Source: Heliocidaris tuberculata (taxonomy: Eukaryota; Echinodermata; Echinoidea; Camarodonta; Echinometridae). Taken from it: 64,000 nt of DNA. Within the stretch, counting starts at the first letter, position 1; each line of letters begins with the position of its first letter. The DNA lies in assembly GCA_025618425.1 (NCBI GenBank), contig CM046846.1:3208642-3272641 (forward strand). The letters run 5' to 3'. Both the position numbers and the translations under genes were made by a program. Shown piece by piece: positions 11,509 to 25,600 of the stretch. The notes under the pieces are model-generated. The model saw only the letters and a list, made by a program, of their open reading frames with translations, was not told the origin of the DNA and did not search any database.

Positions 11509-11854
11509 CAGGGGCGGATCCAGGATTTTGTATAAGGGGGGGGGGGCACACAAATGCAGGTTTGTCAATTTTGTCTGGAGGGAGACCCGTATTTTTTTGG
11601 TCTCGCCAGCTCTCGAAAAGTCGCTCCATGGGGGGGGGGGGGCTCCAAAATTCACTTGGGGTGGTGGTGTTATGAGGGTCCAGTGTCCATCCATAATTCT
11701 CTGACAAGCAACAAAAAAAAAAAGGTTTTGGGTTCTAAAAGGGGGGGGGGGGACAAAAAGGGAGGGGACAAAAAGGGATTGCACAATGCATACTTTTCTT
11801 CTAAAAGGGGGGCACGGGCCGGATGTGCCCCCCCCCCCCCTAAATCCGCCACGG
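11509..11854. mobile_element. hAT-type MITE with 8-bp target duplication GTCCATCC
   Basis: The element begins CAGGGGCGGATCCAGG and ends AAATCCGCCACGG. GTCCATCC is repeated exactly at 11501-11508 and 11855-11862. An 8-bp duplication and CAGTGGCG-like ends are hAT hallmarks. The interior has long G and A homopolymers and a TTCTCTGACAAGC motif shared with the copies at 17307, 18854 and 54705. Confidence 0.85.
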
Positions 11855-12047
11855 GTCCATCCTATCGAATGGCGAGACTAAAAGGAGGAAAAGAGGACAC
11901 GGAAAGAACGAGAGAGAAGGGGAATGGGGGGGGGGGTGATAAAAGAAAAATACAATACTCCCTTCCCTCCTCTCGTCTGCCTCATTCTCTCGCAGTTCAT
12001 CCACTATATACGAGTCTACGACCAATGCACCTCCCTTATACCAGTCC

Positions 12048-12196
12048 TGGGGCCCGTTGCACAAAACTTGCGTTTAATCGCAACTCCTAAAAATCAAACG
12101 CAAGTCCTCAATGCGCTCTTCTGATTGGCTGAAAATAAAGTTGCGTTTGATTTTCCTGAGTTGCGTTCAAACGCAAGTTTTGTGCAACGGGCCCCA
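12048..12196. mobile_element. Palindromic MITE (TGGGGCCCGTTGCAC family), copy 1
   Basis: TGGGGCCCGTTGCACAAAAC at the left is the reverse complement of the right end. The arms then carry TTGCGTTT/AAACGCAA repeats around a CTGATTGGCTGAAAATAAAG core. The copy at 22449-22616 is nearly identical. Confidence 0.85.
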
Positions 12197-15100
12197 GCTC
12201 ATCCTCAACATTGCTCAATGGCTCGATCCAGCATGCAAGGCCGATGACATCGACAGACAGGATGCTGACTTAACATCGACAGAGCTCTTGTACTGTATAC
12301 TTTCTAACTTCCCTTTCTCAATAAGAGCCCCAATTACGTAATCAAGGAAAACTACCTTACAAAACCTCCTCTCAAAATTCCTGATAATCATGATAATGTT
12401 AACTTTAAAACACATGCCAGTCTATCCGAGGTCATTTAATGAATATTGAGAAATATAACGAATATTTTAAAAATCTTATCGAAATTCTAGAATGAAATAT
12501 GATTATATATCTCATCTTAAAGTAAAAAAAAAGACAAATTTCTCCTCCTTCTTGACTGCATGCAGGTACTGATATAGAAGGGGAGGGGTAATTTATCTTG
12601 TCAGCCCCGTGTGATGTACAACCATTAACGAAAGAATATATCATCAGCCTTTTCACAGAGGCTCCCACATGGTGTTACCGAAAGCCTTCAATTGTGAACA
12701 TTATATGTTGTGTTGATTCTTTTCCTGGGCCTTATAACCGGGGGAGGGCGTACGCCGGCTTCATCCGAAGCTCTATATATACATCACTAGACTGACATCA
12801 TTGGTTATTTTTCATTCCATTCTTTTCAACATAAAGAATTCAAGTTGCTATAGGAAGATTTGAAGATAAGAAAATCCAATTTTTGTACCCGTCTGTACTG
12901 ATTATTTAAACATACAAATTTGTCAAGTATTTCCCAGTACGTTATTTCACCATACAATGTAACATGCCTTTCTTTGAAAAGGTTATAGTTTTAAAAGGAA
13001 GAACGATCCGCAAAAAATATGCTTTATATAATCTGCATGGGTTTTTTTTTTGGTTTTTTTTTTAAAGAATTCTCGTCATCATAAGACTAAGGTATAATAT
13101 TTTTGATCTGTTACTATACTAAATTCCGTAATTTTCGCATTCTCAGGTGTAGATATCATTGACCGAGAGTAAAACATAATAATCCTCTATCTGTCACCTT
13201 CAAAAAGCCCTTAAAAACGTTCTTCTTCCCTCACTAATATGATGTGATTTGTTTGTTTGTTTGTTTGTTTTTGGTCTGTGAATTCTTCTGTTTCTTTTCA
13301 AATCTCTAATTTTATAATTTTAAAACATGATCAGGCTGTCGACTTGTTCAGATCTCGGATACACTTATTATTTACTAGCCAGAAAAAAGTAATAAAGAAA
13401 TACAATATTCATGAATTGTACTGCAGTATTTGTTTCATAAATAAATACTGAGCTGCAATGCTGATTTTAATCATGATATAATAGGGAGATTAATAAACAC
13501 CAACCCCAAAATTGCGATAAAAAGCAAACAACTTTCATCCCGATTTTTCTTCATCATCTTAATATGAGACGAAAGGCTATATGTAAATGAATTTTTTTTC
13601 TGAACTGCCAGTGAATAAATAAATAAATAAATAAAAAATAACAAATATTTACCTTTCTCCAAAAATCATATCAATAACAGAATACGGAAATTTCAAAAGT
13701 AGAGGAGATAAATAATTTTGTAATGGCTTGCAAGAGGAATCGTAAATAAGGGTTAGCTTTATTTTTCACTTATTTTTGTCATCTCGTGTCAAATATTTCA
13801 CACCGTGCATGTGAATCTAAAGTGTTGCTCATAAGACCATCTAATACCCCAAGCATATCACTATTTCAAACTAATCAATAATCTACAAACTATCTCTCGT
13901 CTCCTTATCTAGGTTTCCTTTTGATATAACCCCTATAAAATCTTTTCTCTCTCACAATATCAGAAGTATACTTTGCATATTCTAAAAGAAATGTAATAAG
14001 AAATAATTTTGGAATAACTTTGCTTTTATACATGTATCAAATATCACTTTCATATATTAGTGAAAACGTTAAGTGCCATTGCATTATCAAGTTGCAATAT
14101 TTTGTATTTTGTACAATTAATGTATTCGCGTTTTGTTTGTTGGGAGAAAAATTAAAGAGTATTAAAAAAATAAAACCCATTTGCCATTCGGATAATGTAA
14201 TTTTTCGGTAGGTCTAGTTGGTTTGACTAAGGGAGAAAAGTTGTCCAAAAGACGGCCAAGCTGACACTTCCAACCGACTGTGACCATCGCCTTCAATGAA
14301 CATGGCCTTTAACAGACCCTCAGACCATCATAACAATCACAATCCCATCCGGTACAATGACATGTTCAATCACGTATTCATTTCCTTCTATCAGAGTATA
14401 TGACAATACCCTGTCATATATGTCTCAATATAGTGTGATGTCGTAGTCATTGGTATACCTGTTTTGACCGGTTCGAACCGCTTCATTTATTATAATTGGC
14501 ATTGCAGAAGTTTAAAAATTACAATCATTGATAATTTAAATCGTATTAGCATGCATTGCCGTTTACAAATTCAGTTTAAATCAACGACTTGTCGCCTTTC
14601 TGATTTTTTTTTTTTTTTGTGAAACATATAATGCATTCAAATTAGAAAGAAATAATTTTGTATTGTCCATTTATGCATTTAGGTAGCATATATCTATGTT
14701 CTAATTGTATATTGATAATTTCTATCATACACATGTGTTTTAAGGTAAGTTATGAATATCGTCTTTAGTTATATGCATACTTGTAAGTGTATTAACATCT
14801 GCTTTCGAATCATATATGCAAAACTTTAAAATCATTCTTTATACTTTTTTTTTGTAATGAACATTAAACCAAATTACAAAACAAATAAACCAATGAAGTG
14901 ACCAAAATGCTGATAAAAGTATCCGTATGTGGGGAAGTTTGCTGATCCAGATTTGAAAATATTATATTAACATGGAGTAGGCTATATGCATGCATTCAGT
15001 TAATCAAAACATAATCAGAACAAATAAAGTTTACTTTACTAAAGCTAAGATACGTAATCATCTTTTCTTAGATTTATAAACAAAATCAAATTAAACCCTA

Positions 15101-15254
15101 AAATAATCTATGTTCTCTTTTGAATCTTATAAAAACATATAAACTTACTTCAATAATAGGTAATCTGGATTGCTCATCACAGCTGGCTCATCATGTGAAA
15201 AGTATATTCATTTATAACAGAGAATAAAAGTTAACAATAATAAGTATGTTTGTC
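12197..15254. other. Intergenic AT-rich DNA
   Basis: No gene is supported. A TATA-like TATATATA lies near 12773. A short stretch at about 13185-13234 reads in frame like the tail of a LINE reverse transcriptase (VTFKKPLKTFFFPH then stop) and precedes a TTTG repeat at 13247-13270. A TAAA repeat lies at 13612-13635. The remainder shows nothing recognisable. Confidence 0.35.
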
Positions 15255-15272
15255 AAAAGAATGCAATGTCAC

Positions 15273-16161
15273 GAAACTTATATACATTGTTTTGTTGAAT
15301 GCTGGGCTGTAAAACCCATTTGGGATAAATTAATTACGGTTATAAATCAAAGAAGTAAGAAAATAATACACCCTTCAGAGTTTGATAAAATGTTCGGTTA
15401 TGAGAATGATACATTTTCAACATACTTATTTCTTTTACTTAAATATTACATTTATTTATGCAAATTTCAAAGTAAATCTCCAAATTTTGAAGCCTTTAAA
15501 GCTTATGTTGCAACCACTAAAGGTCTTGAATACCACATTGCAAAAAGGAAACACAAACTTGTATCTCATTTTCGGAAGTGGAGATTTGATATATAATCCC
15601 CCCCCCCCCTGCCTGCCTGCCTGCCAGTTATTATATTGATTGTTTACATAAGTATGTCATTTATTATGTCTCGTCTACTTCATCTGTTCATGGAGGCAGC
15701 TTGGGTGTCTGGAAGATCCACGCCTGGGATGCATGTTCTGGCTGGTTGTTTGGTTGGCTTTCTTGCCGGTTCTGGGGGTTCCTTGGACGGGACGGGCTTC
15801 ATGCACACCTTTTTGCCTTGTGTTGTATGTTAGTGATGAGTCAGTGTAGTGATTGCATATAAGTGGCGTATTTAGTTGGGATGAAGTGGTTGCTTGATTT
15901 ATACATGTGCATGGAGTCTGTTGCATCTTTTGGGCCCTTGTCCCGGCGGAGCTGTCGGCCTTTCGATCGGCGGGTCTATGTCGGCCTCGCCTGTGCGTCT
16001 TGGGCAGGTTTTTCCTTCGTCCCCTTGGTGCCTTCATGAGGTCGAATTTGTTGATTTATTTTTCTATCCATAATCACCTTGTAATCATATGTAAATGATA
16101 TGATTGTTTTGATTCAATAAAACAAATTTAAAAAAAGAAAGAAAGAAAGAAAAAAAAAAAA
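15273..16161 (+). mobile_element. 5'-truncated LINE 3' end with 18-bp target duplication
   Basis: AAAAGAATGCAATGTCAC occurs at 15255-15272 and again at 16162-16179, bracketing an insert that ends in an A-rich tail (16122-16161) after AATAAA. The first part (15273-15595) codes for the end of a LINE ORF2: ETYIHCFVECWAVKPIW resembles the zinc-knuckle segment after reverse transcriptase (zf-RVT). A roughly 560-bp 3' UTR follows. The frame's apparent Met and first residues come from the target site, not the element. The structure is diagnostic of target-primed reverse transcription. Confidence 0.88.
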
Positions 16162-16179
16162 AAAAGAATGCAATGTCAC

Positions 16180-17298
16180 TTCGTATCACGAAACATTATA
16201 GCGCATTTTTTATCCAGGGGCGAATCCGATTAAGTTTCCGATTATAACAGCTGCCATGGCTGCGGTCAACCACAAAATGTTGAACATACTTGTTGTAGCC
16301 TTATCAGCTTATAGGTAAAGGTTAAACATGATATTTGCCAATGGCATTGTCATGATTGCCCCCTTCCCCTTCAAGGAATAAGAAATTAAAATACTTTGTT
16401 TAGGAAAAAGTAAGTTGAGAAAATGTTAAATATCATCAAGTAAATGAGAGTACCCACAAATGTCAAATTTTTGAGAAAATGTTGAGAAAATTTTCTCCAA
16501 ATGTTGAGAATATGAAGTTTCTTATAAGGTACAGGGAAAATTATCCATGGACGTCAAAGAATGCTAATCTGTATGTTCGATTTAAATGCAAACATTATGC
16601 AGTGTCTATAAAGAGAAGGAAACAATATCCTTAAACTTCTGTGTATACTAAAACCTCCGAAACCACACTGAAATAGGTATTCTAGCAAGACGTCACAGAT
16701 GCAAATATAATTCATCGAATGATTACTCATTAATGTGAAAATCAGCTTGTTTGAACCATTGCCACATTTTTCATATGGCAAAGTGAAATAAATGTACAGT
16801 CCATTAAAAGGAATGTGCTATTCGATAGCGTCATTTTATGTATTTTCCCCTTCATTTGATATATTCATAACGATGGAAGATAAAGATTTTCCCATTTTAT
16901 TCTATCAAATTGCATACACGTATCTTTTTATACATAATGCTCATATCCATTATGAACAGCATTGAGCCATGTGCTGAGACATCCATCAAACTGAGCAGTA
17001 AATACACATATAGAACGAATTAGGATGTGGAAAAACAAGATTTAACTAGTTGTTCGAATGTAATTTAGAAAGGCGTTTAGCAGAGGAATTCCTTGGCAAA
17101 TTTCACTCATCAATATAAAATTAGACCGAGGCTAGTGTAGGTGGGGCGTGCCATGTGCGTGTGTGTGAGAGAAGGGGCAGTGGTGTGTAGGTGTGTGGGT
17201 GTGGTGGTTTCTTGCGTGTGTTTATTGTGGAAAGAATAGCACATTTTTTACCCAGCAGATGAAAATTTAGTGACAAATTACCAGGAAATATGAAGTAG
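16180..17298. other. Intergenic DNA
   Basis: No gene or named repeat is seen. A GTGTGTGG-rich patch lies at 17153-17224, and short direct repeats of AAAATGTTGAGAAAATG occur at 16419-16510. Confidence 0.35.
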
Positions 17299-17306
17299 GT
17301 GTCAAC

Positions 17307-17701
17307 CACTAGCATAGCTGAGGGGGGGGGGGGCAGGGGGGCAGAGTGCCCCTTCTGACAACTTTTCCTCAATGTTTTTTTTTTTTTGTTGTTTTTTTTT
17401 GCTGTTATTGCTGCTTGTCAGAGAATTATGGAGGAAACATGTGATAACCCCCCCCCCCCCCATGAGTGAGTGTTTGAGAGCTGGCAAGAAGGAAAAAATA
17501 CGAATCTCCCTTCAAGCAGAATTTTAGAATTTACAATTTTTTTTTTTTAATTTTTCAATTTTTTTTTTGGCTTGTCAGAGAATTATGGAGGAAAACATCT
17601 CATAACTACCCCCCCCCCCCCACTGAGCGAGAAGAAAAAAATACGGGTCTCCCTTCAAGCAGAATTTGCCCCCCTTGTAAAAAATCCTAGCTACGCCACT
17701 G
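17307..17701 (-). mobile_element. hAT-type MITE with 8-bp target duplication GTGTCAAC
   Basis: The ends CACTAGCATAGCTGAGG and CCTAGCTACGCCACTG are inverted. GTGTCAAC flanks both sides (17299-17306 and 17702-17709). The same family as 18854-19108, in the opposite orientation. The inside is partly duplicated: a GCTTGTCAGAGAATTATGG - poly-C - CTCCCTTCAAGCAGAATTT block occurs twice. Confidence 0.88.
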
Positions 17702-17709
17702 GTGTCAAC

Positions 17710-18242
17710 AATATTTGTTGTAGGTGCATGGGAAGGCCTTCATACGAAAAGCAGAAATTCAAACAAATAACTCTCCATTCATCATTCCTAATCATTACAA
17801 TTTCAAAGTAACCGAACATCTACAAGTCTTCAGCGAGCACATTATTGAGATAAGAGATAAAAAGCTGTAAAACCGATGAATAGTTTCCCTCTGTTTTTGA
17901 GTAATGATTTGTCCGTGGTAGGTCAGGAAAAGGGTATTAAGGTTTGGTTTTAGGGTTGTTTGTTCGATATATTGTTCTACATTTTACAGCTGAATATCAC
18001 TTTTCAGTCGTATGTTTTTTTAAATGCAAGTGTGACCCCTAGTAGTGCAGTCTTTTGTTCCCTGTTTTGGGGTAGAGTTTCCCCTTTTCCTGAAAAGATA
18101 TCCATGATTAGATTGATTGGTAACCTTTGATTCCAATCGAGCCATTCGGGGATAATGAAGTATGTCTGTGCGTGATTTCCAATATTCTAACTGTCACCAT
18201 GATGACGACAACAACGATGTGATGATGGTGTTGATGACGGTA

Positions 18243-18300
<58 letters not shown>

Positions 18301-18853
18301 CGATAATGATGATGGGGATGATGATCATGATGACGAATGAATAAATAAAATGATTTAATTGATAACTATGATGACGATGATAATGATGATGAGGCGGAGA
18401 AGGACGAGGATAATGGTAATGATGATAGCGATTTCAATCGTGGTGATAATGAAATCGAGGAAAACGAGGAATGCCTGCATGAATCTACATTTTTTAGCAT
18501 ACCTCTTTTTTTTTTTACCATCATTACTTTCCTATACCATAAAAAACAACTTTACTGCACAGTATTTTAAAGCAGAAAGTTGGCTATCATAAGCTGCAAT
18601 ATCCAACGAGTTCCTATCCTGTGTAGACTTAGACTCAGAAGAAGGATTATTGTCTGACATGGAAACCCCTTTTCATTATTATCATATGGATATTATGCAA
18701 TGAACCTCGAATTAGATGTTGAGGGATAGATCTGTGAATTCCAAATTTTATTCGGTATTTCCCGCTTGAAGCCGTAACTCAATTTATGTAGAATTAGGAA
18801 GAACGTTATATGATAACAGGCGCAATACCTGAAGGGTGTTACATCAGCATTAG
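17710..18853. other. Intergenic DNA with GAT microsatellite
   Basis: A (GAT)n tract covers about 18241-18290 and a degenerate one 18368-18430. Methionine-rich frames there are repeat artefacts. Nothing else is recognised. Confidence 0.5.
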
Positions 18854-19108
18854 CAGTGGCGTAGCTAGGAATTTTACAAGGGGGGTGGGCAAATTCTGCT
18901 TGAAGGGAGACCAGTATTTTTTCCTTGTCGCCAGCGCTCCAAAACTCGCTCAGTGGTGGTGGTGGGGGGGGGGGGGGGGAGGGGAATTATCAGATGTTTT
19001 CCTTCCATAATTCTCTGACAAGCAAAAAAAAAAAAAAAAAAAAAAAATTCTAGGAAAAGTTGTCAGGGGGGCACGCTGCCCCCTCCCCCCCCCTCAGCTA
19101 CGCTAGTG
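18854..19108 (+). mobile_element. hAT-type MITE with 8-bp target duplication AGCATTAG
   Basis: The left end CAGTGGCGTAGCTAGG pairs with the right end CAGCTACGCTAGTG. AGCATTAG is duplicated at 18846-18853 and 19109-19116. The interior shows the family layout: CTTGAAGGGAGACCAGTATT, a G run, TTCTCTGACAAGC, then an A run of about 25. Confidence 0.9.
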
Positions 19109-19116
19109 AGCATTAG

Positions 19117-19686
19117 TCATATCAAGTATTTTACCAGTTTACCACAAGCACCGTCAATGCTTTTGCGACAAACAACCAAACAAACCTTCACATTCGCGAG
19201 ATGCCCCCCGTACGTCACGAAAAATATCAGCTGATAGCACCAATCAACTGTTAGTACGTCTTTCCGCATAACGACACAAACCTTCTCACTAATCAACTCA
19301 TATGACATGCATATATACTAGAAGAGTTTTAACGAAAGTTCAGAACTGAAATACAACTCAATCACTTCATAGGATAGAGGATTTTACTGGTGCCAAATGT
19401 ATATCGCTTGTATTCCAATTATAAATGTAGATCAGTGCTGCTTTTCCAGAATCAGTTACATGCATTGTGATAGCATAAAACTTGTGGCGAGATATTATTC
19501 GCATTTGGCAGGAGCTCGATCGAGCTGGCAGAAAGAAACTGCATTGACAAAATTGTTTGCCAATCATTTTTTCCGATTCGAAGACACTTGAAGAGTGACT
19601 GTCATACCCTGCATAATCAGATCATCCTTATCTTTTACATTTATAAGAAGACGATTTTTTTTTGCATACTTTGAAAGGATTTCAAA
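19117..19686. promoter_or_regulatory. 5' flank of LAPTM-like gene A
   Basis: This is the only space for a promoter and 5' UTR between the hAT MITE and the start codon. I see no firm TATA box or initiator. CAGGAGCTCGATCGAGCTGGC at about 19510-19529 is a short imperfect palindrome. Confidence 0.3.
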
Positions 19687-22600
19687 ATGGCGATCATCAT
19701 GAAGAGTTGCTGCTGCTTTGAGACGATTGAAAAGGGTACAGTAGCATCTGCTATCTACTCTATGGTAAGTGTGTTAAAAATCCAAAAATGATTATATTTG
19801 TATATTATATTTCAAAAGAATTATATGAACGGACTGTGATGGGCGTCGAAAGATTTCCAACTTTATATTAATGTCGGAATTAACTGCGATCATGGAGGGT
19901 TTTACCCCCCCCCCTCCCCGAATATTGATCGACACCCATAAAGGGCGACTTTGTTACCAGTACCATGTAAAGAGAATAATAATTGATGAATTATAAAGCT
20001 TTCATATTATTTGTCACTGATCGTTACTTTTTATGGGATTCAGCGGAGAAGAATTCGTTTGTTTCTTTGGCATGGACATGTTCTTTTTGTATGGTGGTAC
20101 AGTTTCTAGGTCCAAGACTGTTTGTGATACAAAAGTGTTATAATAGTCATTCACAATCAAAAGGTATTTCATAACGCGACACATAGTTACATACATTTTA
20201 GAGATCGTGGGAGAGAAAACGAAATTTTCGAAGTTAGAGTTGAATTACGTTCAGATGACATTAGACATGTTAGAAAAATTAGTGGCTTTTTCAGAAATCG
20301 ATAAAACGGGGCAGAATCTTCCCAAACAGTGAGTGTGGGTGGTGGTGGGGATGGGGGGGGGGGGGGGGGCGGAATGTCTCTTGGCAACCATAGATACATT
20401 GAAATGTAATATTTTTCCTGGACCCTCGGACATGGGGGAATACGTAACCTGCATCCAATGCTGGATACGCCACCAGAGACTAAAAATGCATGAAATTAAA
20501 TGTTTACTTGGAACACACACACACACACACAAAAAAAAAAACAAAAAACAAAAAATCAAGTAAAAACAAGAAATGGAAATGAGATCAATAAACGTCAACA
20601 AGCAATAACCTGTCTAGATGTAGGTCGTGTTTACATGTCATGTTCATGTTAAAGTCATCAAACACAGATCTAAAAAATAAAAAATCCTTTCTCTCTATTA
20701 TTTCTTTGTATATCCGAGGGTGCCTATAAATACCCAGTCTCATGGTGTTATGCTGAAAGCAGCAGTGATTCATATTGTTCTATTGTTACGTGATGATTTA
20801 GACATGGATGGATTGTGTCGAATCTTAGGTTAAGACTCTTTGGATAGATCATACTTCCGTTCATGGCGGACATTTTGTATGGACCTGGAACTTGGTGCGG
20901 GATTGGTCGGGGCCCTGGGGTCCATTTAGGGTAGAGTGCCCTCCACCCCCCGAAATCCCATGTTATGTTGACGAGACGTGTAATTCTATGATATTGAATT
21001 TGATAGTTGATTGTTTATATCATCGACAGGATTTTCAGAAAGATATCTTCCGCTATAGCTTCTATGTTATAAACTAGATATTTCTTAAATAAAAACGGGA
21101 CTATTTATCTACACAGAGATCTTAACAAAATAATACTACATGTATTATAATGATGGTTTAGTATTTTGTAGAATGTATTTATTATCAACTTATACACTGC
21201 CTGAACACAAATGCACTATAAGAAGACATCAAAGTTAATCAAATTTTCAATTTCCCCCTCCCATTCTATTTTCTAATAATTCTTAAATGTACAATCTATG
21301 TAAGCGGGCCTCGAAGTCCAAACCCCTATGCAGTATCCGCCCCATGCACATACCCTCTGCCCGCTGTCGATTGTTGTCCCATTGAGAGGATTGTGATGGT
21401 TTCCGGATAACGGATATCGGTTGCATTTTAATGGGTCCGTTAAACCCGAGATCTGAGTTAGATATAACGTGATAGCCTCACCCTATGACCTCACCATATA
21501 GCCAAAGCTGTATGTGATGGGTATTTCTCTCATACCCCATGCCATGTAAGCTCTTAATCCGATATACAGATTTGTGTGAAACATGAGACCGCATGAAAAA
21601 TTAATTATCTTTATAAAGAACTGAGTTTTGTTGTCAACAGACCGAGACAGTTTCATGTCATTCAAATTCGCACTGTTTCATGGCTTAATATAGCTGTTTT
21701 TTATTCACAAAGAACAATGGCGTTACATTTCTGATATTTAAATGAATGATATCTGTACATACTCAGTAGATTGCTTTCCCTAATTCACTCTAGTCCTTTA
21801 TTATTAATAAATCTAGTAATATATAAAGATGATACAAAATTTGTATATCTTTAGCTCCATTTTGTCCTGAATTTTGATTTGAAGCTTTCAGCGTATTTAT
21901 CCCATTGTTAATCTTATGGTACTATTTGCCTATTCCCCACCATTTTCTGGTTGCTCTTGTAGAGCTTGTTCTTTTAGATTTCGCTTCATTGTAGTGTTGT
22001 TACATTAAATATTTTATTTTTTTCTCTTCCTTTTCTTGTACAGTTGACATCTATCATCGCATTTGGCTGGGTAACATACAGGATTCAGCCACTGCAAACA
22101 TTATTCCAAGGTAAGAGGGTCTTCTCAGGATGACGAAAAAAAAAATGTTTACAATTCTTGATAGATTTGTCACCATGGTAACAATAAATCACAATAACAG
22201 ACAGTGTTATGTTGAGGATGACGAGACAAAAAAATTTTTTCCCGGCAATTGGTACAAATCCAAGTCGAGATGAGATTTTGTTTTCTGGGTTATTGCAATC
22301 GATGAGTTTTGTTATTGTCTTTTGTTAAGGCAAGTGAATATCTTCTTTTTGTGTGTTAACTTGCTCTCTAATCGATGTAAAACTTATTGTGTGTTACAGA
22401 TAGCCATTATCAATGGTACTGGAGCAACAGGGAATAACAAACTTGAACTGGGGCCCGTTGCACAAAACTTGCGTTTAATCGCAACTCCTAAAAATCAAAC
22501 GCAAGTCCTTAATGCGCACTTCTGATTGGCTGAAAATAAAGTTGCGTTTGATTTTCCTAAGTTGCGTTTGATTTTCCTGAGTTGCGTTCAAACGCAGGTT

Positions 22601-25600
22601 TTGTGCAACGGGCCCCTGGGAAACGTCTTATAAAACATTATTTAGTCGAAATCAAGCAACACAGAAGCACAAGTAAAGGGATTTTTTCCTTAAAGGAAAC
22701 AATGTCAAAGAAGACGATCGTCACAATTTGTATGCAAATGAGATGTAACTTGATGCAAAAATATTATATAGTAAAATATTATCTGTCTCTGTTTCTTCAG
22801 ATATGGAAGGGGACCATGAGATGCATCTGCAAGCCATTTACGTGTCCTACCTGGTGGCTGTCATCCTCACTGTCTGCCTCGTTGCCTCAGCCATGATTCT
22901 CCTTGTCGGAACCATCAAGGTATGTATAGCTTCATCCGTGAATGTTTTATTTTCCAGTCCAATATAATAATGTGAACATACCATTGTAATTTATTTCATA
23001 GTTAGCCCTTTAATGTCTCTTTATTTGCTATTTACCTTTCCTCCTCTTCATCCTGCATTGCTATTCCTTATTCCATCATTTCTCAATTATGTGTTCATAC
23101 CCCCCCCCCCCTCTCTGTCTCTCTCCCTCCTTCTTTTCCCTATCTCTGTTCATTATCTGCTTGTATTTCTAATTTAAAAGTTAACAAATAGTAATTGTTT
23201 TTCAAGTTGTTTATAGCCTAAAACAAAGAGTATTGACATTGTGATAATCATGCATAATTTCATCAGAAAGAAAAAGATTTTCTTAAAAAGCTGTTTTGTG
23301 CTGCAAAATTTCGGCTTTTTGTTCGTTCTTGCGGATTACTCTGATGAGTGCAAGACGAAGAGCTGCAGTTTGTCTCTTTTTAATGCCATTCTTCGGTACT
23401 TGTTTCTTTCAGTTTAACTAATGAGGTTATCAAATTCTCTCTCATACAGGGTAATCGTTACTGTTTGATACCATTCCTCATCATCATCCTCGTCACCATC
23501 GTCCTTCAAGTGCCCTTCACAGTCTTCTTACTTTGGCATTTTATACAGGTGAGTTTATGATATTAACACAACTTCATAAATTATGCCATTTTATTACTGC
23601 TTTAAGATAATTCTGACACAATAATTATTGTAAAGTAACCGATTTGGGAGCTGACAAAATGACAATGTTAACAGAGTGTTTGAATGACTTTCATGCTGAT
23701 TAAAATGATAGATTCAATTTAAAGTAATTTTAGACTTTTCAAAGCAAGTGCTCTCTCGGTGAAAAAAAACTACCTTTTAGGCAGAGTATAGAAATTGCAG
23801 TTGGTATCAAAATGAAATAAACCGTTTACCCTGAAATTTAACACATGGTTATCCTTTAATTAAAAAACAATATAGGGTCTAGTGTGTCGCAATTCTACGA
23901 TTGTAATAGAAATTAGTTATGAGTCAAAATAAAACACAATTGGTTATATAAGGAGAGAAATATCAGGTATCATTGTAATAATGTATTTTTTCTCTCTCTT
24001 TTCATTTCAGACTAACTTTGTGAATCTAACTGTTTTGGTACATGTACTTTTCAATGTACCGCTTGTCTTTCTAAACGTAAGTATCAAACATCGATGCTGA
24101 AGTTAGTGAAGTCTTAAGTATAATGAATCCATGCACATAACCTACTTTTAAATTTCCGAATTGCCACCATTTCCCCGCGAAACGTTATGGAATCGTCAAC
24201 GTGGACATCTTAAACTTAGGATTTTGAACGTCTAATTCATATATCATCCTATATAGCATATCCATTGACGAAGTGATATTTGATACCTGATCATAGTATT
24301 ATGAAACATTTTTCTTTTTCTGGACTCTTTCCAATTATCATGCATGCAGCAGAGTTTCTAATCAGTGGTTCTTTCTCTTTAAGTTAGACGAGCCTGATCA
24401 GTTAGTCACGGACGGACATTTTGACCAATTAATTGAAGAGAGCTATTTTTTGTTTCATTGTGAAGGGCATCACTGAAGGAGTTGAAATTTGATGAAGATT
24501 TGGTTGCCATATTGGCCTACTAAAATAATTATAATCCATAAAATATTCAATGTCACGGACGGACCAAATGCCTACTCTTAACCGATCAGGCTCAGACATA
24601 AATATGCTCATTATAGCAATGGATTAAGCATCTGGCAGACGATTGAAGATTTTTGCAATATAGTGAAATATCGTATTATGATATCTAATTTGATTCAATT
24701 AAATGAATTACATGTATATTTCTAATCAGATTGGATAATTGACATTCAAATCAAGCATAACACAATAAAAAATAATAACAAATAAAACAATTCAGATTTA
24801 AATAAAAAATAGAATTTGTGTATAACTTATGATTAACAATAAAGTTGCTTGCTTGACCTATATACCATCTATAAAGCAATAACATTAGACTTTATCAGTT
24901 AATAATCGACAATATGCAAAGAGAATCAATTTTAGAAATGTGAATCATTCATCGATTTAAATTACATTTTGTCCTTTATCAGATCGCAAGTTTTTTCTGC
25001 GTGATTGCAAGGTTTCAGCAATTATCTTTCGAACCAGATGATTCCGAATCCGACATCGAAAGCGTGAATGAGATCAAAATCGCAAACTTCGACCGACTCA
25101 GGAGGGAATCTCAACATCTTACGGTAAGAAGTTAACTCTATAAATCTTTCTAAGTCTTTACATGCCCTACTCTTTTTATAATGGTTCAACCCAGGACATG
25201 ATCTGTACCTTGAGTTCTTCTTTCTACAGTTCTACATGAATCCATCTCATTCTATTCCTCTTTAATCATTTGTATATTTTCAAGATGGATTCTGTCTTAT
25301 CTTATGCACTTTTCTGCTTTAAACAAGAAGGGGACAGCATGAAAACATTTGTGAATACTGTTACTTGCTTTATAATTAATAAATCGCATTTCTGGAATTA
25401 ATCTTCATTCTAAAACATGTTGGGTAAAATTTTACCCAAGATCGGGTGAAAAGGAACATGCAGGTTTGTTGGGCAAAATTTTACCCAATATTAGGCAAAT
25501 TTTACTCAATTTAGGTTACTTTTTGCCCAATATTACACTAAAAAAATGTCTGTAATTTTACAGCAAATCTGGCGTCAGCAGAGTCGCCATAACTTCTAAT

